Notes under the pieces: model-generated
The model's database searches: none
What the model was told of the DNA's origin: nothing
Seen by the model: the letters and a program-made list of their open reading frames with translations, nothing else
In this document: in pieces, positions 15,833 through 24,876 of the stretch
Layout of the letters: the number at the start of each line of letters is the position of its first letter
Position numbering within the stretch: position 1 is the stretch's first letter
Source: an archaeon
GTDB lineage: Archaea; Thermoproteota; Nitrososphaeria; Nitrososphaerales; UBA183
NCBI GenBank assembly: GCA_021828185.1
Contig: JAKASI010000004.1
Span: forward strand, 1 to 64,000
Length of the DNA: 64,000 nucleotides
Reading direction: 5' to 3'
Position numbers and translations under genes: made by a program

Positions 15833-18145
15833 ATGGGCGCCGCCGCGGAGTCTCTTCCCGCGAGAGTTGCTGGGTTTCGTTCCTCGGCCCTGAGGCGCCC
15901 CCTGAACCTCCAGGACCGCGGGTGCCGGATGCGCGTGGAGCCTGACGGGGCTCTCCGGTCGTTCTATTCCCTCCCTGAGGGGCGGGCCCTCTTCGGATTC
16001 GAGCAGCTCACCTTCTGCAAGGTCCAGGCAGGCATAGTGGTTCATGCGCAGCGTCCGGACTGGGTGGTCCGCCCGAACCCCCGTTCTGTGCAGTTCTCGG
16101 GGAAGATCTTCGAGGGCATCGACGTCTTTCAGTCCCTCGATTTCCACAGGGGGAGGTCGCAGGGGTACATCAGGCGCCTCAGGACAAGGAACGGCTCGCA
16201 GGCTCCCATCAAGCTCAGGGTCCTGGAACTGCTCGACCCCACTGCGGCCCACTTCTCCGGCCCGTCGGAGACCTGGGGGTCCCTCGGGGTCAACGCCTTC
16301 AACAGGGAGAGCCACGTAGCCATGGACGAGGTTTCCGACCCGCCGTCGGCGAGGGTCGTCGGAGCGACGCCGCCCCCGTCCAAGTTCTTCATGACCACGA
16401 ATGGGCCCAGGGCCCTGGAGCTGGTCTCTGCAGGGGAGCTCCCTGACAGCACAGCCGGGATGTCCGGCCAGGTCCTCGTGGTTTCGTCCCACGATGTGGA
16501 GCTCGCACCCGGGGAGTCGAAGGAGATCACCTTCGCGTCGATATACAATGCGGGGAAGCTGGAAGACGCGCTGTCGGAGTTCGGCCGCCTAGAGTCCGGG
16601 GAGAGGCAGCCAGAGCAGTCGCGCCCCTTCCTGGCATGCTCTGAGCGGGAGGTCACCGAATCGGCCGCCTGGGCGTTCCCTGCCCTCGAAGGCGGGGCAT
16701 ATTCCAAAGACGCCCTGGACAGATACGAAGTCATCCGGGCGCTTTCGCTCGCAGACCCTGCCGGCGCAGTCAAAGTCATCGCTGGAGCGAAGGCGGCTGT
16801 GCGCAGTGATGGGTCGCTGCCGCACGCCCTCCAGCCCTCGGCGCCGGGGCTCCTCGAGACCTCGCTGCTGCTCAGGGCGGTTGCCGACCACTGCCTCCTC
16901 GCCCAGGACAGGAAGCTCGCCCGCGCGCACTACCCCCTGGTCAAGAAGCTCGCCGGGTATCTCTTCTCTTCCTCGAAGGACTTCGCCGTAGTCACGGACC
17001 CCTCGCTCCCGCAGGGGTGGCGGAGGCACCTCGGGAGCGGATACCCGACGGGTGAGGTCCCCGAAGTTTCCCTGGCCGCGGCAGGCGCGCTCACGGCCGC
17101 GTCATGTCTTGCGCGGATGCTGTCGAAGTCCGACGACGCGTCGCGGTTCCGCGAACGGTCCGAGATGATCTCCGACCGCCTGCGGAAGAAGCTGGTCGAC
17201 GAGCGGGGGTTCATTGCGCTCTGCAGGGACTCTTCCGGACGCCTTCGGGGCGACGACACCGTCGACATGGCCGTCGCCGCCTACAGGCACCCGTTCATGG
17301 GCTCGGCCGAGCAGGGTGCCGCGCACCGGCTGCTTGAGAAGGACTTCGAGACCCCCTACGGCCCTCGCTGCGTCCCGACCACGAACCAGGTCTACTTCAA
17401 CGGCGCCTACGGCATGGGGCAGCTGGGAGGGGTGTGGACCAGAGCGGCCCTCGCCCACGCGGTTGTCTGCTACAGGGCCGGTCTCTCAGGTATTGGGAGC
17501 CTGGCGTTGGAAAGGGTGGCCCGGCTCGTCGCGGACGAGGCGACACGCCTGGGAGGCACTCCTGGCGACTTTCCCCTGTGGGTGGACGCGGAAAACCGGG
17601 CGGCGCACGGGGATGAGTCGGACCCTGTGGCTGCGGCGCGGTTCCTCGAGGTACTGATTGAGGGTGAACTCGGGCTGTCGGTGGGGGTGGACGGAGCCTC
17701 GGTTGCTCCTGCTCCATCCTCGAGCCTCGGATGGGTCCTCGCCTGCGACATCTGGGCCGGGGAGGCGTTCTCGGCGTTCCTGGGCAGGGGAGGGGGGAAG
17801 GCCCACCTGTTCGCGGCAGGGGGGAAGCTGACCAAGGAGGGGACGAAGTTCGCGAAGTCGGAGCGCCTGGACCTCCCGGTGAAGGGGGTGTACGGCGTCA
17901 CCTTCTACTCCCCGGGGCAGATAATCTGTCTCGGGAACAGCGCCGCTTCGTCCGCGCGGTTTTCAGTCACTTTCACACCGAGGGCGGGGGATCTGACGAA
18001 GCACCTCAGCACTCCGCTAGAGGAGTACGACCCGGGCAGATGCTCGTGGAGCAGGACGGGGAGCCTGAGGGTCTCTCCCGCGATGACCTTCGAAGCCATG
18101 TTGGAGCCGAACGGGTGGAAAGTCTACAGGCTTTCGACAGCTTAA
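15833..18145 (+). CDS. Six-hairpin (alpha/alpha-toroid) glycosidase-like protein
   Basis: A 770-residue soluble protein with no signal peptide. An N-terminal beta-rich region (about 1-280) precedes a helical region (about 285-610) with paired-helix repeats. The latter contains RGDDTVDMAVAAYRHP and YFNGAYGMGQLGG, reminiscent of debranching-enzyme and glucoamylase-like toroids. A beta-rich tail follows. Carbohydrate hydrolysis is inferred from fold-like appearance only; no catalytic pair was assigned with certainty. GATATTATC at 15799-15807 lies about 29 nt before ATG 15833, fitting leaderless expression. Confidence 0.6.
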   Translation: MGAAAESLPARVAGFRSSALRRPLNLQDRGCRMRVEPDGALRSFYSLPEGRALFGFEQLTFCKVQAGIVVHAQRPDWVVRPNPRSVQFSGKIFEGIDVFQSLDFHRGRSQGYIRRLRTRNGSQAPIKLRVLELLDPTAAHFSGPSETWGSLGVNAFNRESHVAMDEVSDPPSARVVGATPPPSKFFMTTNGPRALELVSAGELPDSTAGMSGQVLVVSSHDVELAPGESKEITFASIYNAGKLEDALSEFGRLESGERQPEQSRPFLACSEREVTESAAWAFPALEGGAYSKDALDRYEVIRALSLADPAGAVKVIAGAKAAVRSDGSLPHALQPSAPGLLETSLLLRAVADHCLLAQDRKLARAHYPLVKKLAGYLFSSSKDFAVVTDPSLPQGWRRHLGSGYPTGEVPEVSLAAAGALTAASCLARMLSKSDDASRFRERSEMISDRLRKKLVDERGFIALCRDSSGRLRGDDTVDMAVAAYRHPFMGSAEQGAAHRLLEKDFETPYGPRCVPTTNQVYFNGAYGMGQLGGVWTRAALAHAVVCYRAGLSGIGSLALERVARLVADEATRLGGTPGDFPLWVDAENRAAHGDESDPVAAARFLEVLIEGELGLSVGVDGASVAPAPSSSLGWVLACDIWAGEAFSAFLGRGGGKAHLFAAGGKLTKEGTKFAKSERLDLPVKGVYGVTFYSPGQIICLGNSAASSARFSVTFTPRAGDLTKHLSTPLEEYDPGRCSWSRTGSLRVSPAMTFEAMLEPNGWKVYRLSTA

Positions 18146-18173
18146 ATCAGCTAGGCGCCCTCCGCCCATCGGC

Positions 18174-19172
18174 TTGGGGACGAGCGTCACTGCCAACGGC
18201 GGCATCCAGGTGGAGCTGGGGAGGACCCGGTACGTCCTCGACCCCCACTCCCACGTGCGGGCTGACTACACCTTCGTCTCTCACGCCCACATCGACCATA
18301 TGCACGCCCCGACGAAGAGCGAGCGCATCATCGCTTCGTCGGTGACGAGCGAGCTGGCCAAGGCCCGCGGCTACGACCTGGGGGAGACCGTCGAAGCCGC
18401 CGACGGGGTCGAGCTCCTCGACTCGGGGCATATCCTCGGGTCCCGGGCCATCCGGATACAAGACGAAGTGTACTACACGGGGGACGCGTCAGGGAGGGCG
18501 AGGGCCTTCCTGGGGAAGTGCAAGACCCGCCAGGCGCGGATACTGGTGATGGAGACCACCTACGGGAGCCCGGGGTACGTCTTCCCTTCGACCGCGAAGC
18601 TGGTGAAGGAGGTGAACACCCTCATCGCCTCCGCCTACGACCGCGGGAGCCCCGTGGTGCTCATGGGGTACCCGCTGGGGAAGGCGCAGCTCCTTTCCTA
18701 CTTCTTCTCGAGCTGGGACCCGGTCTTCTATCACGAGAAGGTGGCCGAGATGAACAGGATCCACATCGAGCACGGGGTCCCCCTGAGGCCGGGGAAGAGG
18801 TTCGACCCAGCCAGAGACCTGGACCGCATGCCGCACGGGCCCTGGGTGCTTGTCAGCCCGATGGCCAGCGGGAAGAGCAGGGTGATGGCCCACCTGAAGA
18901 AGAAGTACGGCGCGATACTGGTCGCGTTCAGCGGCTGGGCCATGGGGTCAGGGTACAGGTACACGATGGGGGCCGACTACTCGTTCCCCCTGAGCGACCA
19001 CTGCGACTACCAGGAGCTCCTGGACCTCGTCCAGGCGGTATCCCCTGAGATGGTGTACACCACCCACGGCTTCGCGGCCGAGTTCGCGAGCGACCTGCGA
19101 AAGGTGGGTTTCTCCGCCAGGCCCCTGGGGCCATACCAGAGCCAGCTTTCTGAATTCTCCGGCGCAGTCTGA
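18174..19172 (+). CDS. Metallo-beta-lactamase/beta-CASP exonuclease-like protein
   Basis: A 332-residue MBL-fold nuclease. The zinc motif HAHIDHMH is at about 42-49; further ligands appear in DSGHILGS and TGDAS. The beta-CASP part carries METTYGSPG and the C-terminal LSDHCDY and TTHG motifs. It resembles the single-domain mRNA-3'-processing/SNM1-like exonucleases often linked to DNA ligase in archaea; no ligase is adjacent here. Start TTG 18174 lies about 29 nt after a TATA (CTTAAATC, overlapping the end of the upstream gene), so the message is probably leaderless. Confidence 0.85.
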   Translation: MGTSVTANGGIQVELGRTRYVLDPHSHVRADYTFVSHAHIDHMHAPTKSERIIASSVTSELAKARGYDLGETVEAADGVELLDSGHILGSRAIRIQDEVYYTGDASGRARAFLGKCKTRQARILVMETTYGSPGYVFPSTAKLVKEVNTLIASAYDRGSPVVLMGYPLGKAQLLSYFFSSWDPVFYHEKVAEMNRIHIEHGVPLRPGKRFDPARDLDRMPHGPWVLVSPMASGKSRVMAHLKKKYGAILVAFSGWAMGSGYRYTMGADYSFPLSDHCDYQELLDLVQAVSPEMVYTTHGFAAEFASDLRKVGFSARPLGPYQSQLSEFSGAV

Positions 19173-19259
19173 AACTGAACTAGGCGGGGTTCCACAGATT
19201 CCAGATTTCGTCCCTAGGTCGTTATATTGGCCACGGTAGTGTAATGGTGATTCAGTCCC

Positions 19260-19755
19260 TTGGGCGGTTGGAAGGCACGCCAACAACGAATAGAGTATTA
19301 CTCCAGGCCCGAAGTGAAAGAACACAGGCGCCAAGCGAGGAGAGCGTGGTATCATCGCCCCGAAGTCAACAAGAGGGAAAGGAAACGTAGTCGTGACGCA
19401 ATGAGGGCGAAAAGGCAGAGACCCCGAGTCACTCAACGCCAAGATGCGGGAGTTTCGTGCGAAGTGTAAAGCAAGGTGTATTCTCCACTACGGCCGCAAG
19501 AGCCAATGCTGCGGCGAACAGAACCCAAAATTCTTGACGATGGATTTCGAAGAGGGAGGGCATTACAGACTTGCAAAGAGGGGGAAAGCGCCCCGGTTCG
19601 GCGATACTTGGAGGTGGCTAGCTTCTAAGGGGTTCCCAACCGGCTGGATGCTGATGTGCTACAATTGTAACTTGGGCCGGGCGAGGAACAACGGTGTCTG
19701 TCCTCATCTGGACTCTAGATCAGGCCCCCAGGTGAAATATTCGTTCAACAGGTAG
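19260..19755 (+). pseudogene. Frameshifted HNH-type homing endonuclease remnant
   Basis: Two reading frames together resemble one phage-type HNH endonuclease. The first (19260-19469) has tandem EYYSRPEVKEHRR / WYHRPEVNKRERK repeats. The second (19444-19755) has QCCGEQNPKFLTMD, a WRWLASKGFPTGW segment and LMCYNCNLGRARNNGVCPH. A one-base shift lies near the C-run at about 19421-19424. The first catalytic His of HNH is replaced (MDF where DH is expected), so the protein looks dead. Base composition is visibly poorer in GC than its neighbours. A TATA (TTATATTG) precedes it by about 33 nt. It abuts the broken gtrA. Confidence 0.7.
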
Positions 19756-19937
19756 TTGCTCACCGCGGCGAGCACGATCGCCCATCCGAGGGCCCAGGGG
19801 ACGGTGAGCCCTTCCACGACGACGAAGTCCTGGACTCCGAACGAGCGCGTGAGCATGTAGAAGGTGACGCTCTGGATGACGGCACCGAACGCGCCCACGG
19901 TCCAGAACTTCAGGGCCCTCCGGAGGCTCAGACGCAT
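19704..19937 (-). pseudogene. gtrA: Truncated GtrA-family membrane protein
   Basis: 77 residues carrying only the first two of the usual four TM helices of GtrA proteins, which are small flippase-like partners of polyprenol glycosyltransferases. The signature after helix 2 is present (NYLLNEYFTWGP), then the frame runs into a stop. The 3' half is replaced by the HNH remnant, whose CPH terminus overlaps this end. Truncation by insertion/deletion is inferred; the remaining peptide is unlikely to function. Confidence 0.65.
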
Positions 19938-19978
19938 GACCTTCGCCCCTTCTCTCGCCCTATAATGTCTCCGGACCG

Positions 19979-22900
19979 CTAGCCTACGTCGAGATAGATC
20001 GGCCTGCCGTCAAGGTCCGATTCCGACCACCCACTCCCGGCCCTCTCTCCTCTTACGAGCTCCACCCTCTTCACCCTGACGAGGAACGCGATCTCCTCCC
20101 TGAGCGGCTCGAGGAGGTCCACATCCTCATCTTCAAGCCCCGAGATCGAGGCCGACGCGAGCAGTGCGGTCGGCTTGAACCCCCTCTCCTTCCTCAGCGC
20201 CTGCACCCTCCTTGCCAGGTCCCTGACCAGCCCCTCGGCTACCAGCTTCCTGTCTCGTTCCTTCGGGAGCGCGACGAACACCCCGCCCTTCTCTGCCACT
20301 TCATACCCCTCCGAAGGGGCGACGGCCAGCTCGAAGGCGGACAGCGGCACGTCAAAGGCCCCCGCGCGGACCGGCTTCCCGGACCAGTAGGCCTTCAGGG
20401 CGTCGTCTCCCTCCAGGGGCCCGAGGACCGCGAGCACATCCCTCGTCCTTCCCCTGAACGTCGCCCCGACCCTGGACGTGTTGGGGGTGAGCCTGAACGT
20501 CGCCGGGAACGAGTCCCGGGAGGCTACCTCGACCCCCTTCAGGTTGCAGAGCAGCGACACTATCCCCCGGGCGCCCTTCGCCACCCGGACGGACGGACCT
20601 CGCACGAGGACCTTGGCGCCCCTGAGAGGCCAGCGCCGCTTGAGCTTCGCCTTCTCCCTCGCCGAGTTGCACGCCTCCTCCACCCTGAGCGCGAAGTCCA
20701 CTGTCTCCTCCGCCGCCTTCGACCCAGCCCGCCGCCCCCTTTCCCTCCCCACCGCCAGGAGGGGCTCCTCCCACCCGCGCCGGGCGAACACCTCCTGATA
20801 GAGGTGCTCGGTCACGAACGGGGACACGGGGTGCAGCAGCACGTCTGACCTCCTCAACCCTTCCCCCAGGACGGCGTAGATCGCCAGCCTCCGCCCCCGC
20901 TCTTTGGGGTCGTCCTTCCAGAGCTCGTTCCTGACGAGCCTGACGTAGGTCTGGCTCAGGTGGTTGATCACCAGCTCCTCCACCGTCTTCGCGGCTTCGT
21001 TGAACCTCGCGTCGCCGTAGGCCGCCACCACCCGCTCCTCCGCTCCAGAGAGCTTCGCCAGCATCCACCTGTCGACCAGTGTAAGGAGCCTCTTCTTCGA
21101 CGCCCAGGGGACCGTATGCCTCCTCGAGTCGTACCCGTCGACCGCTCCGTTCTGCTGGAGGTAGACGTGCAGGTGGTAGAGGGTGTTGAGGACCTGGTAG
21201 GGCCTCCCGTTGATCTCCTTGAGGTCGACGCTGACCGAGTCTTCGGGGGACCCCTTCGATAGCATGTACAGCCTGGCGGCGTCCACCGAGTAGTTCCTCA
21301 GGACGTCGAGCCCCCCGATGAAGTTCCCCAGGCTCTTGCTCATCTTCTCCCCTTTCTCGTCGAGGACGTGCCCCTGGAAGAGGAACATCCTGTAGGGGGC
21401 CTGGGGCTTCCCCGACAGTATCACGTTCAGGAGGAGGAGCGTGTAGGCCCACCCCCTGGTCTGGTCGATCCCTTCGGTGAGGAACCCCACCGGGACCAGC
21501 CTCTCGAACTCGCGGTCGGTGAACGAAGCGTAGGGAGACGCGCCGCTGTTGTGCCAGGTGTCCAGGACGAACGGCTCCCTAACGGCCCTTCCGCCGCACT
21601 TGCACTTCAGGACGACCCTGTCGATCCATGGCCTGTGCAGCTCGAAGTCGGGACCGTCCGGGAGCTCGACGGCGCTCCTGAGGATCTCCTTCCTCGAGAA
21701 CGCCGGAATCTTCTCCCCGCACTTCTGGCAGACCCAGATCGGGAGGGGGTTCCCCCATACCCTCTCTCTGGTGACGCACCAAGGAGGGGACTCGGCCAGC
21801 CCGGCGAGGAACCTGTTCTTCGGCCCGTCGAAGAAGTATTCGACCTTCTCCGCCGCCTTCACTACCTCGGGGCGGATCCTGTCCACCCAGTAGAAGTACT
21901 CCCGCCTGGCGAGCCAGACCAACCTGTCGTCGGACCTCCAGCAGACCGGATAGTCGTGGACTATCTTCCCGGCGCTCACCAGCGCCCCCTTCTCCCTGAG
22001 CGCCTCCACCACGACCCTGTCCGAGTCCCTCGCGAACATCCCGGCGAACCTCCCTGCCTCCTGCGTGAACCTCACCCTGTCGTCGAATGGGGCGAAGACC
22101 GGGATGGACCTCTTCTGTGCCACTGCGAAGTCCTCCTCGCCGTTGGCCGGGGACATGTGTACGAGCCCCGTCCCGGTGGTGACGTCGACGTACTCCTCGG
22201 CCACCACCCTGTGGATTTTCCCTTTGAACTCCGGCTTCCGGAGCCCGGGTATCTCGCCGAGCAGCGGGTGCTCGTAGGCGAGCCCCTCCAGCTCCTCCCC
22301 CTTGACCCTCCTCTTCGTTTCCCCGAACTGCACCCCCAGCTCCTTCGAAAGGGCCTCTTTCCTCCCCGAGTTGACGATCCAGGTCTCCGGTCCGACCGCG
22401 ACGTACTCATAGTCCGACCCCGGCTTCGCTCCGACCAGCTCGTCTGTCACCACTGTGAAGGGCATGGTCGTCCAGAGCACCAGTTGTGCTCCGTCCTCTG
22501 TCTTCGCCTTGAAGTACAGGCTCGGGTCCTCGAGCTTCTCGTACCCGCCGAGGCTCACCTCCCCGGCGCTCAGGGCGGTCTGGCACTCGGGGCAGTAGGG
22601 GACCACCTTGTACCCCTCCCCAAGGAGGCCGCGCCTCCAGGCGGTCGCAAGGTACGACCACTCCCTTTCGATGTAGCTGTCGCGGTATGTCATGTAGGCG
22701 CGCCTGTGGTCTATCAGGAGCCCCAGCAGGCGGTCCGCCTCCTCCCAGTCGCGCTTGTACTTCCCGATGATCTCCTTGCAGGCCGCGACCAGCTTGTCGA
22801 CCCCCACCTTTTGCAGGTCTTCCCACTTGTTCCCCGAAAGGCCGAGCTCCTTCTCCGCCTGCAGCTCGACCGGCAGCCCCTGTGTGTCCCACCCGCCTCT

Positions 22901-23173
22901 GAACACGATGTTCTCCCCTTCGAGGGTCCTGTAGCGGTACCAGAGGTCCTTCATCATCCTCCCGCGGATGTGGCCGATGTGGGGCTGGTTGTTCAGAGTG
23001 GGCGGACCCTCGACGTACCCGACGGGCCTGCTCTTCGAAACGGCGCTGGCTATCCTGGCCCTCACCGAAGGCTTCGTATAGAACCTCCTTGCCTTCTCCT
23101 CTATGGCCTTCCAGTCGTAGGCGGCGGCGAGTGGTCTGGTCTTCCTAGAACGCCGGGCCGATTTTACAACCAC
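19979..23173 (-). CDS. ileS: Isoleucyl-tRNA synthetase
   Basis: A 1064-residue class I synthetase. HIGH motif in QPHIGHIRG (about 65), CP1 editing domain in the middle (about 200-420, with TGTGLVHMSPANGEEDF), and KMSKSLGN at about 608. The anticodon-binding domain follows, and the C-terminal region is the archaeal/eukaryotic type. Cys motifs (CPEC, CQKCG) suggest bound zinc. The ATG is at 23173. The huge open frame on the opposite strand (21368-23398) is a GC-driven shadow. Confidence 0.97.
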   Translation of the reverse strand: MVVKSARRSRKTRPLAAAYDWKAIEEKARRFYTKPSVRARIASAVSKSRPVGYVEGPPTLNNQPHIGHIRGRMMKDLWYRYRTLEGENIVFRGGWDTQGLPVELQAEKELGLSGNKWEDLQKVGVDKLVAACKEIIGKYKRDWEEADRLLGLLIDHRRAYMTYRDSYIEREWSYLATAWRRGLLGEGYKVVPYCPECQTALSAGEVSLGGYEKLEDPSLYFKAKTEDGAQLVLWTTMPFTVVTDELVGAKPGSDYEYVAVGPETWIVNSGRKEALSKELGVQFGETKRRVKGEELEGLAYEHPLLGEIPGLRKPEFKGKIHRVVAEEYVDVTTGTGLVHMSPANGEEDFAVAQKRSIPVFAPFDDRVRFTQEAGRFAGMFARDSDRVVVEALREKGALVSAGKIVHDYPVCWRSDDRLVWLARREYFYWVDRIRPEVVKAAEKVEYFFDGPKNRFLAGLAESPPWCVTRERVWGNPLPIWVCQKCGEKIPAFSRKEILRSAVELPDGPDFELHRPWIDRVVLKCKCGGRAVREPFVLDTWHNSGASPYASFTDREFERLVPVGFLTEGIDQTRGWAYTLLLLNVILSGKPQAPYRMFLFQGHVLDEKGEKMSKSLGNFIGGLDVLRNYSVDAARLYMLSKGSPEDSVSVDLKEINGRPYQVLNTLYHLHVYLQQNGAVDGYDSRRHTVPWASKKRLLTLVDRWMLAKLSGAEERVVAAYGDARFNEAAKTVEELVINHLSQTYVRLVRNELWKDDPKERGRRLAIYAVLGEGLRRSDVLLHPVSPFVTEHLYQEVFARRGWEEPLLAVGRERGRRAGSKAAEETVDFALRVEEACNSAREKAKLKRRWPLRGAKVLVRGPSVRVAKGARGIVSLLCNLKGVEVASRDSFPATFRLTPNTSRVGATFRGRTRDVLAVLGPLEGDDALKAYWSGKPVRAGAFDVPLSAFELAVAPSEGYEVAEKGGVFVALPKERDRKLVAEGLVRDLARRVQALRKERGFKPTALLASASISGLEDEDVDLLEPLREEIAFLVRVKRVELVRGERAGSGWSESDLDGRPIYLDVG

Positions 23174-23207
23174 TCATGCCACCGACGACGTCTCGAAGAG
23201 GATTATT

Positions 23208-23897
23208 TTAGGTTCCCGCCGAGAGCCTGTCGGCGTTCGAAGACGGGAGCCCCTCCTCCCGTATCTTGCGGGCCGCGCTCTGGAAGTCGTAGTCGACCCT
23301 ACGCAGGTCGACCTCGACGTAGCCTCCGTCGACCGACACTTCAGCGTAGGCCGCCCTCCTGTCTCCATCCCTCGGCTGGCCGACCGACCCGGGGTTGAAC
23401 ATCACCCGGGCCCCCTCTCTCCACACAAAGGGGAGGTGGGTGTGCCCCACCCCGATCCCGTCGACACTCAGCCTGTCCAGGAAGTGGCCGAACAGGTCGG
23501 AGTCGGTCCTCGGGTCCAGGTACTCCCAGAGGTGGTCGTCGGGGCTCCCGTGGGTGAAGTAGAGCTTCGCGTCCTCGACCTGCATCCTGAACTCCTCGGG
23601 GAGGGCCCCCAGGTAGAGTCTGCTGCCTTCGGTCAGCTTCGCCCTCGTCCACGTCGAAGACATGGCGGCCTTCGGGTTGAAGAGGGAGGTGTCTCCGGTC
23701 AGGGCCGCCGAGTCATGGTTCCCGAGGATGGTCCTCGCTCCCACTTCCATCACCCTGGCCACGACTTCGTTCGGCTGCGCGCCGTAGTCGACCAGGTCCC
23801 CAAGGCAGACGATCTCTTCGCCCCCAATCTCCCCCAGGACGGCCTCCAGCGCCTCCAAGTTCGCGTGGATGTCAGAAATGACGGCGAGGCGACGCAT
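23208..23897 (-). CDS. Calcineurin-like phosphoesterase (YfcE/MJ0936 type)
   Basis: A 229-residue metallophosphodiesterase. Metal-binding motifs in order: DIHAN (about 9-13), GDLVD, GNHDS, a His in FTHGSP and GHTH near the C-terminus. Small archaeal homologues hydrolyse phosphodiesters; the natural substrate is unknown. It lies just upstream of ileS in the same orientation (34 nt gap), so co-transcription is likely. It is divergent from the ESCRT-III gene. Confidence 0.92.
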   Translation of the reverse strand: MRRLAVISDIHANLEALEAVLGEIGGEEIVCLGDLVDYGAQPNEVVARVMEVGARTILGNHDSAALTGDTSLFNPKAAMSSTWTRAKLTEGSRLYLGALPEEFRMQVEDAKLYFTHGSPDDHLWEYLDPRTDSDLFGHFLDRLSVDGIGVGHTHLPFVWREGARVMFNPGSVGQPRDGDRRAAYAEVSVDGGYVEVDLRRVDYDFQSAARKIREEGLPSSNADRLSAGT

Positions 23898-24044
23898 CCA
23901 GACCTTCCTCTCTCCTCCGGAGATAAACCCTTGAAAATTGACGCGGTCGGAGTCAAAAAAGAAGAATTCTTAATGCATTGGTGAAGACAATTGAACTCCC
24001 TTCCACTTAGGGAATATGAGGCAGTTTGATATTCGAAGCTATCC

Positions 24045-24698
24045 ATGTCTGCGTTCGCAGGTAAATGGGAAAAGCAAAACACCCAGGGGTTCGGGGAGAG
24101 GGTCAGGGACTCCGTAAGGAATCCGGGACCGCTCAAGCCGAGGCTCGACCTCGCAGTCCGACAAATCCAAGTGCAAGTCGCCAAACTCGACTCGACATCG
24201 ACCAAACTCAGAGAGAGGGACAACTCGATCTTCGCAAAGGTCGTGAGCTCTCTACAGAAGCACGACACTCAGCACGCATCCGTTTTCGCGAACGAGCTGG
24301 CCGAGATCAGGAAGATGAACAAGATGGTGACCCAGGCCAAGCTCGCTCTGGAGCAGATAGTGCTCAGACTCAACACAATCACGGAACTGGGCGACATCGT
24401 CGTCACCCTGACTCCGGCGATGGCAGTGATACGCAACGTCAAGCAAGGCTTGGTGGGCGTGCTGCCAGAGGCGGAGAGCGAGATCGGCGAAATCTCTGGT
24501 TTGCTGAGTAGCATCCTGGTAGACGCAGGGACAGTCGGTGGATACTCGCTGAACTTCGAAGCGGCCAACGAGGACGCAGAGAAGATCCTTGCCGAGGCCT
24601 CGGCCGTAGCCGAGACTCGCATGAAGGAGAAATTCCCCGAGATCCCCACCTCCCTTCCGTCTGCCGAAGCTACTTCTGCCGAGGGCGCCTCGTACTAA
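24045..24698 (+). CDS. ESCRT-III (CdvB-family, Snf7-like) protein, short paralogue
   Basis: A 217-residue, strongly helical, charged protein: ESCRT-III core with helices from about 35 to 175, including the conserved LRLNTITELGDIV stretch. It resembles archaeal CdvB paralogues (CdvB1/B2 type), which polymerise on membranes during division or vesicle formation. The tail (about 180-217) lacks the winged-helix seen in the next gene. It has its own promoter region and a 178-bp gap before cdvB, so it may be regulated separately from cdvB-cdvC. Confidence 0.85.
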   Translation: MSAFAGKWEKQNTQGFGERVRDSVRNPGPLKPRLDLAVRQIQVQVAKLDSTSTKLRERDNSIFAKVVSSLQKHDTQHASVFANELAEIRKMNKMVTQAKLALEQIVLRLNTITELGDIVVTLTPAMAVIRNVKQGLVGVLPEAESEIGEISGLLSSILVDAGTVGGYSLNFEAANEDAEKILAEASAVAETRMKEKFPEIPTSLPSAEATSAEGASY

Positions 24699-24876
24699 GC
24701 CGGGGCTCCCTCCTTCCATGTTTTCAGCCAATGCACGGGCTTCGACCAGTCCCGGAGAATCTGAAGCGCTGAACCGGAATTTCTGCGAAGACTGAGCGAA
24801 ATCGAAACAAAGTTTCACCACTTGGTATCGGTTGTCTTGACCTAGCCCGTGATTATCGAGTCGTCATTTTGAAGCA
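24699..24876. other. Intergenic region upstream of cdvB
   Basis: Separates the short ESCRT-III gene from cdvB. TGATTATCG at 24850-24858 is a possible TATA element about 25 nt before GTG 24877. No ORF was seen. Confidence 0.35.

Noticed and set aside
19229..19275. A tRNA-Pro-like 5' half (D-arm-like sequence and TTGGG loop) ahead of the HNH remnant
   Set aside because: No U8, an 8-nt anticodon loop, no T arm and no matching 3' acceptor strand downstream; the HNH frame begins inside it after its own TATA.
21368..23398. 676-codon open frame opposite ileS
   Set aside because: Pro/Arg/Gly/Leu-rich composition typical of GC-driven antisense shadows; the IleRS on the other strand is unambiguous.
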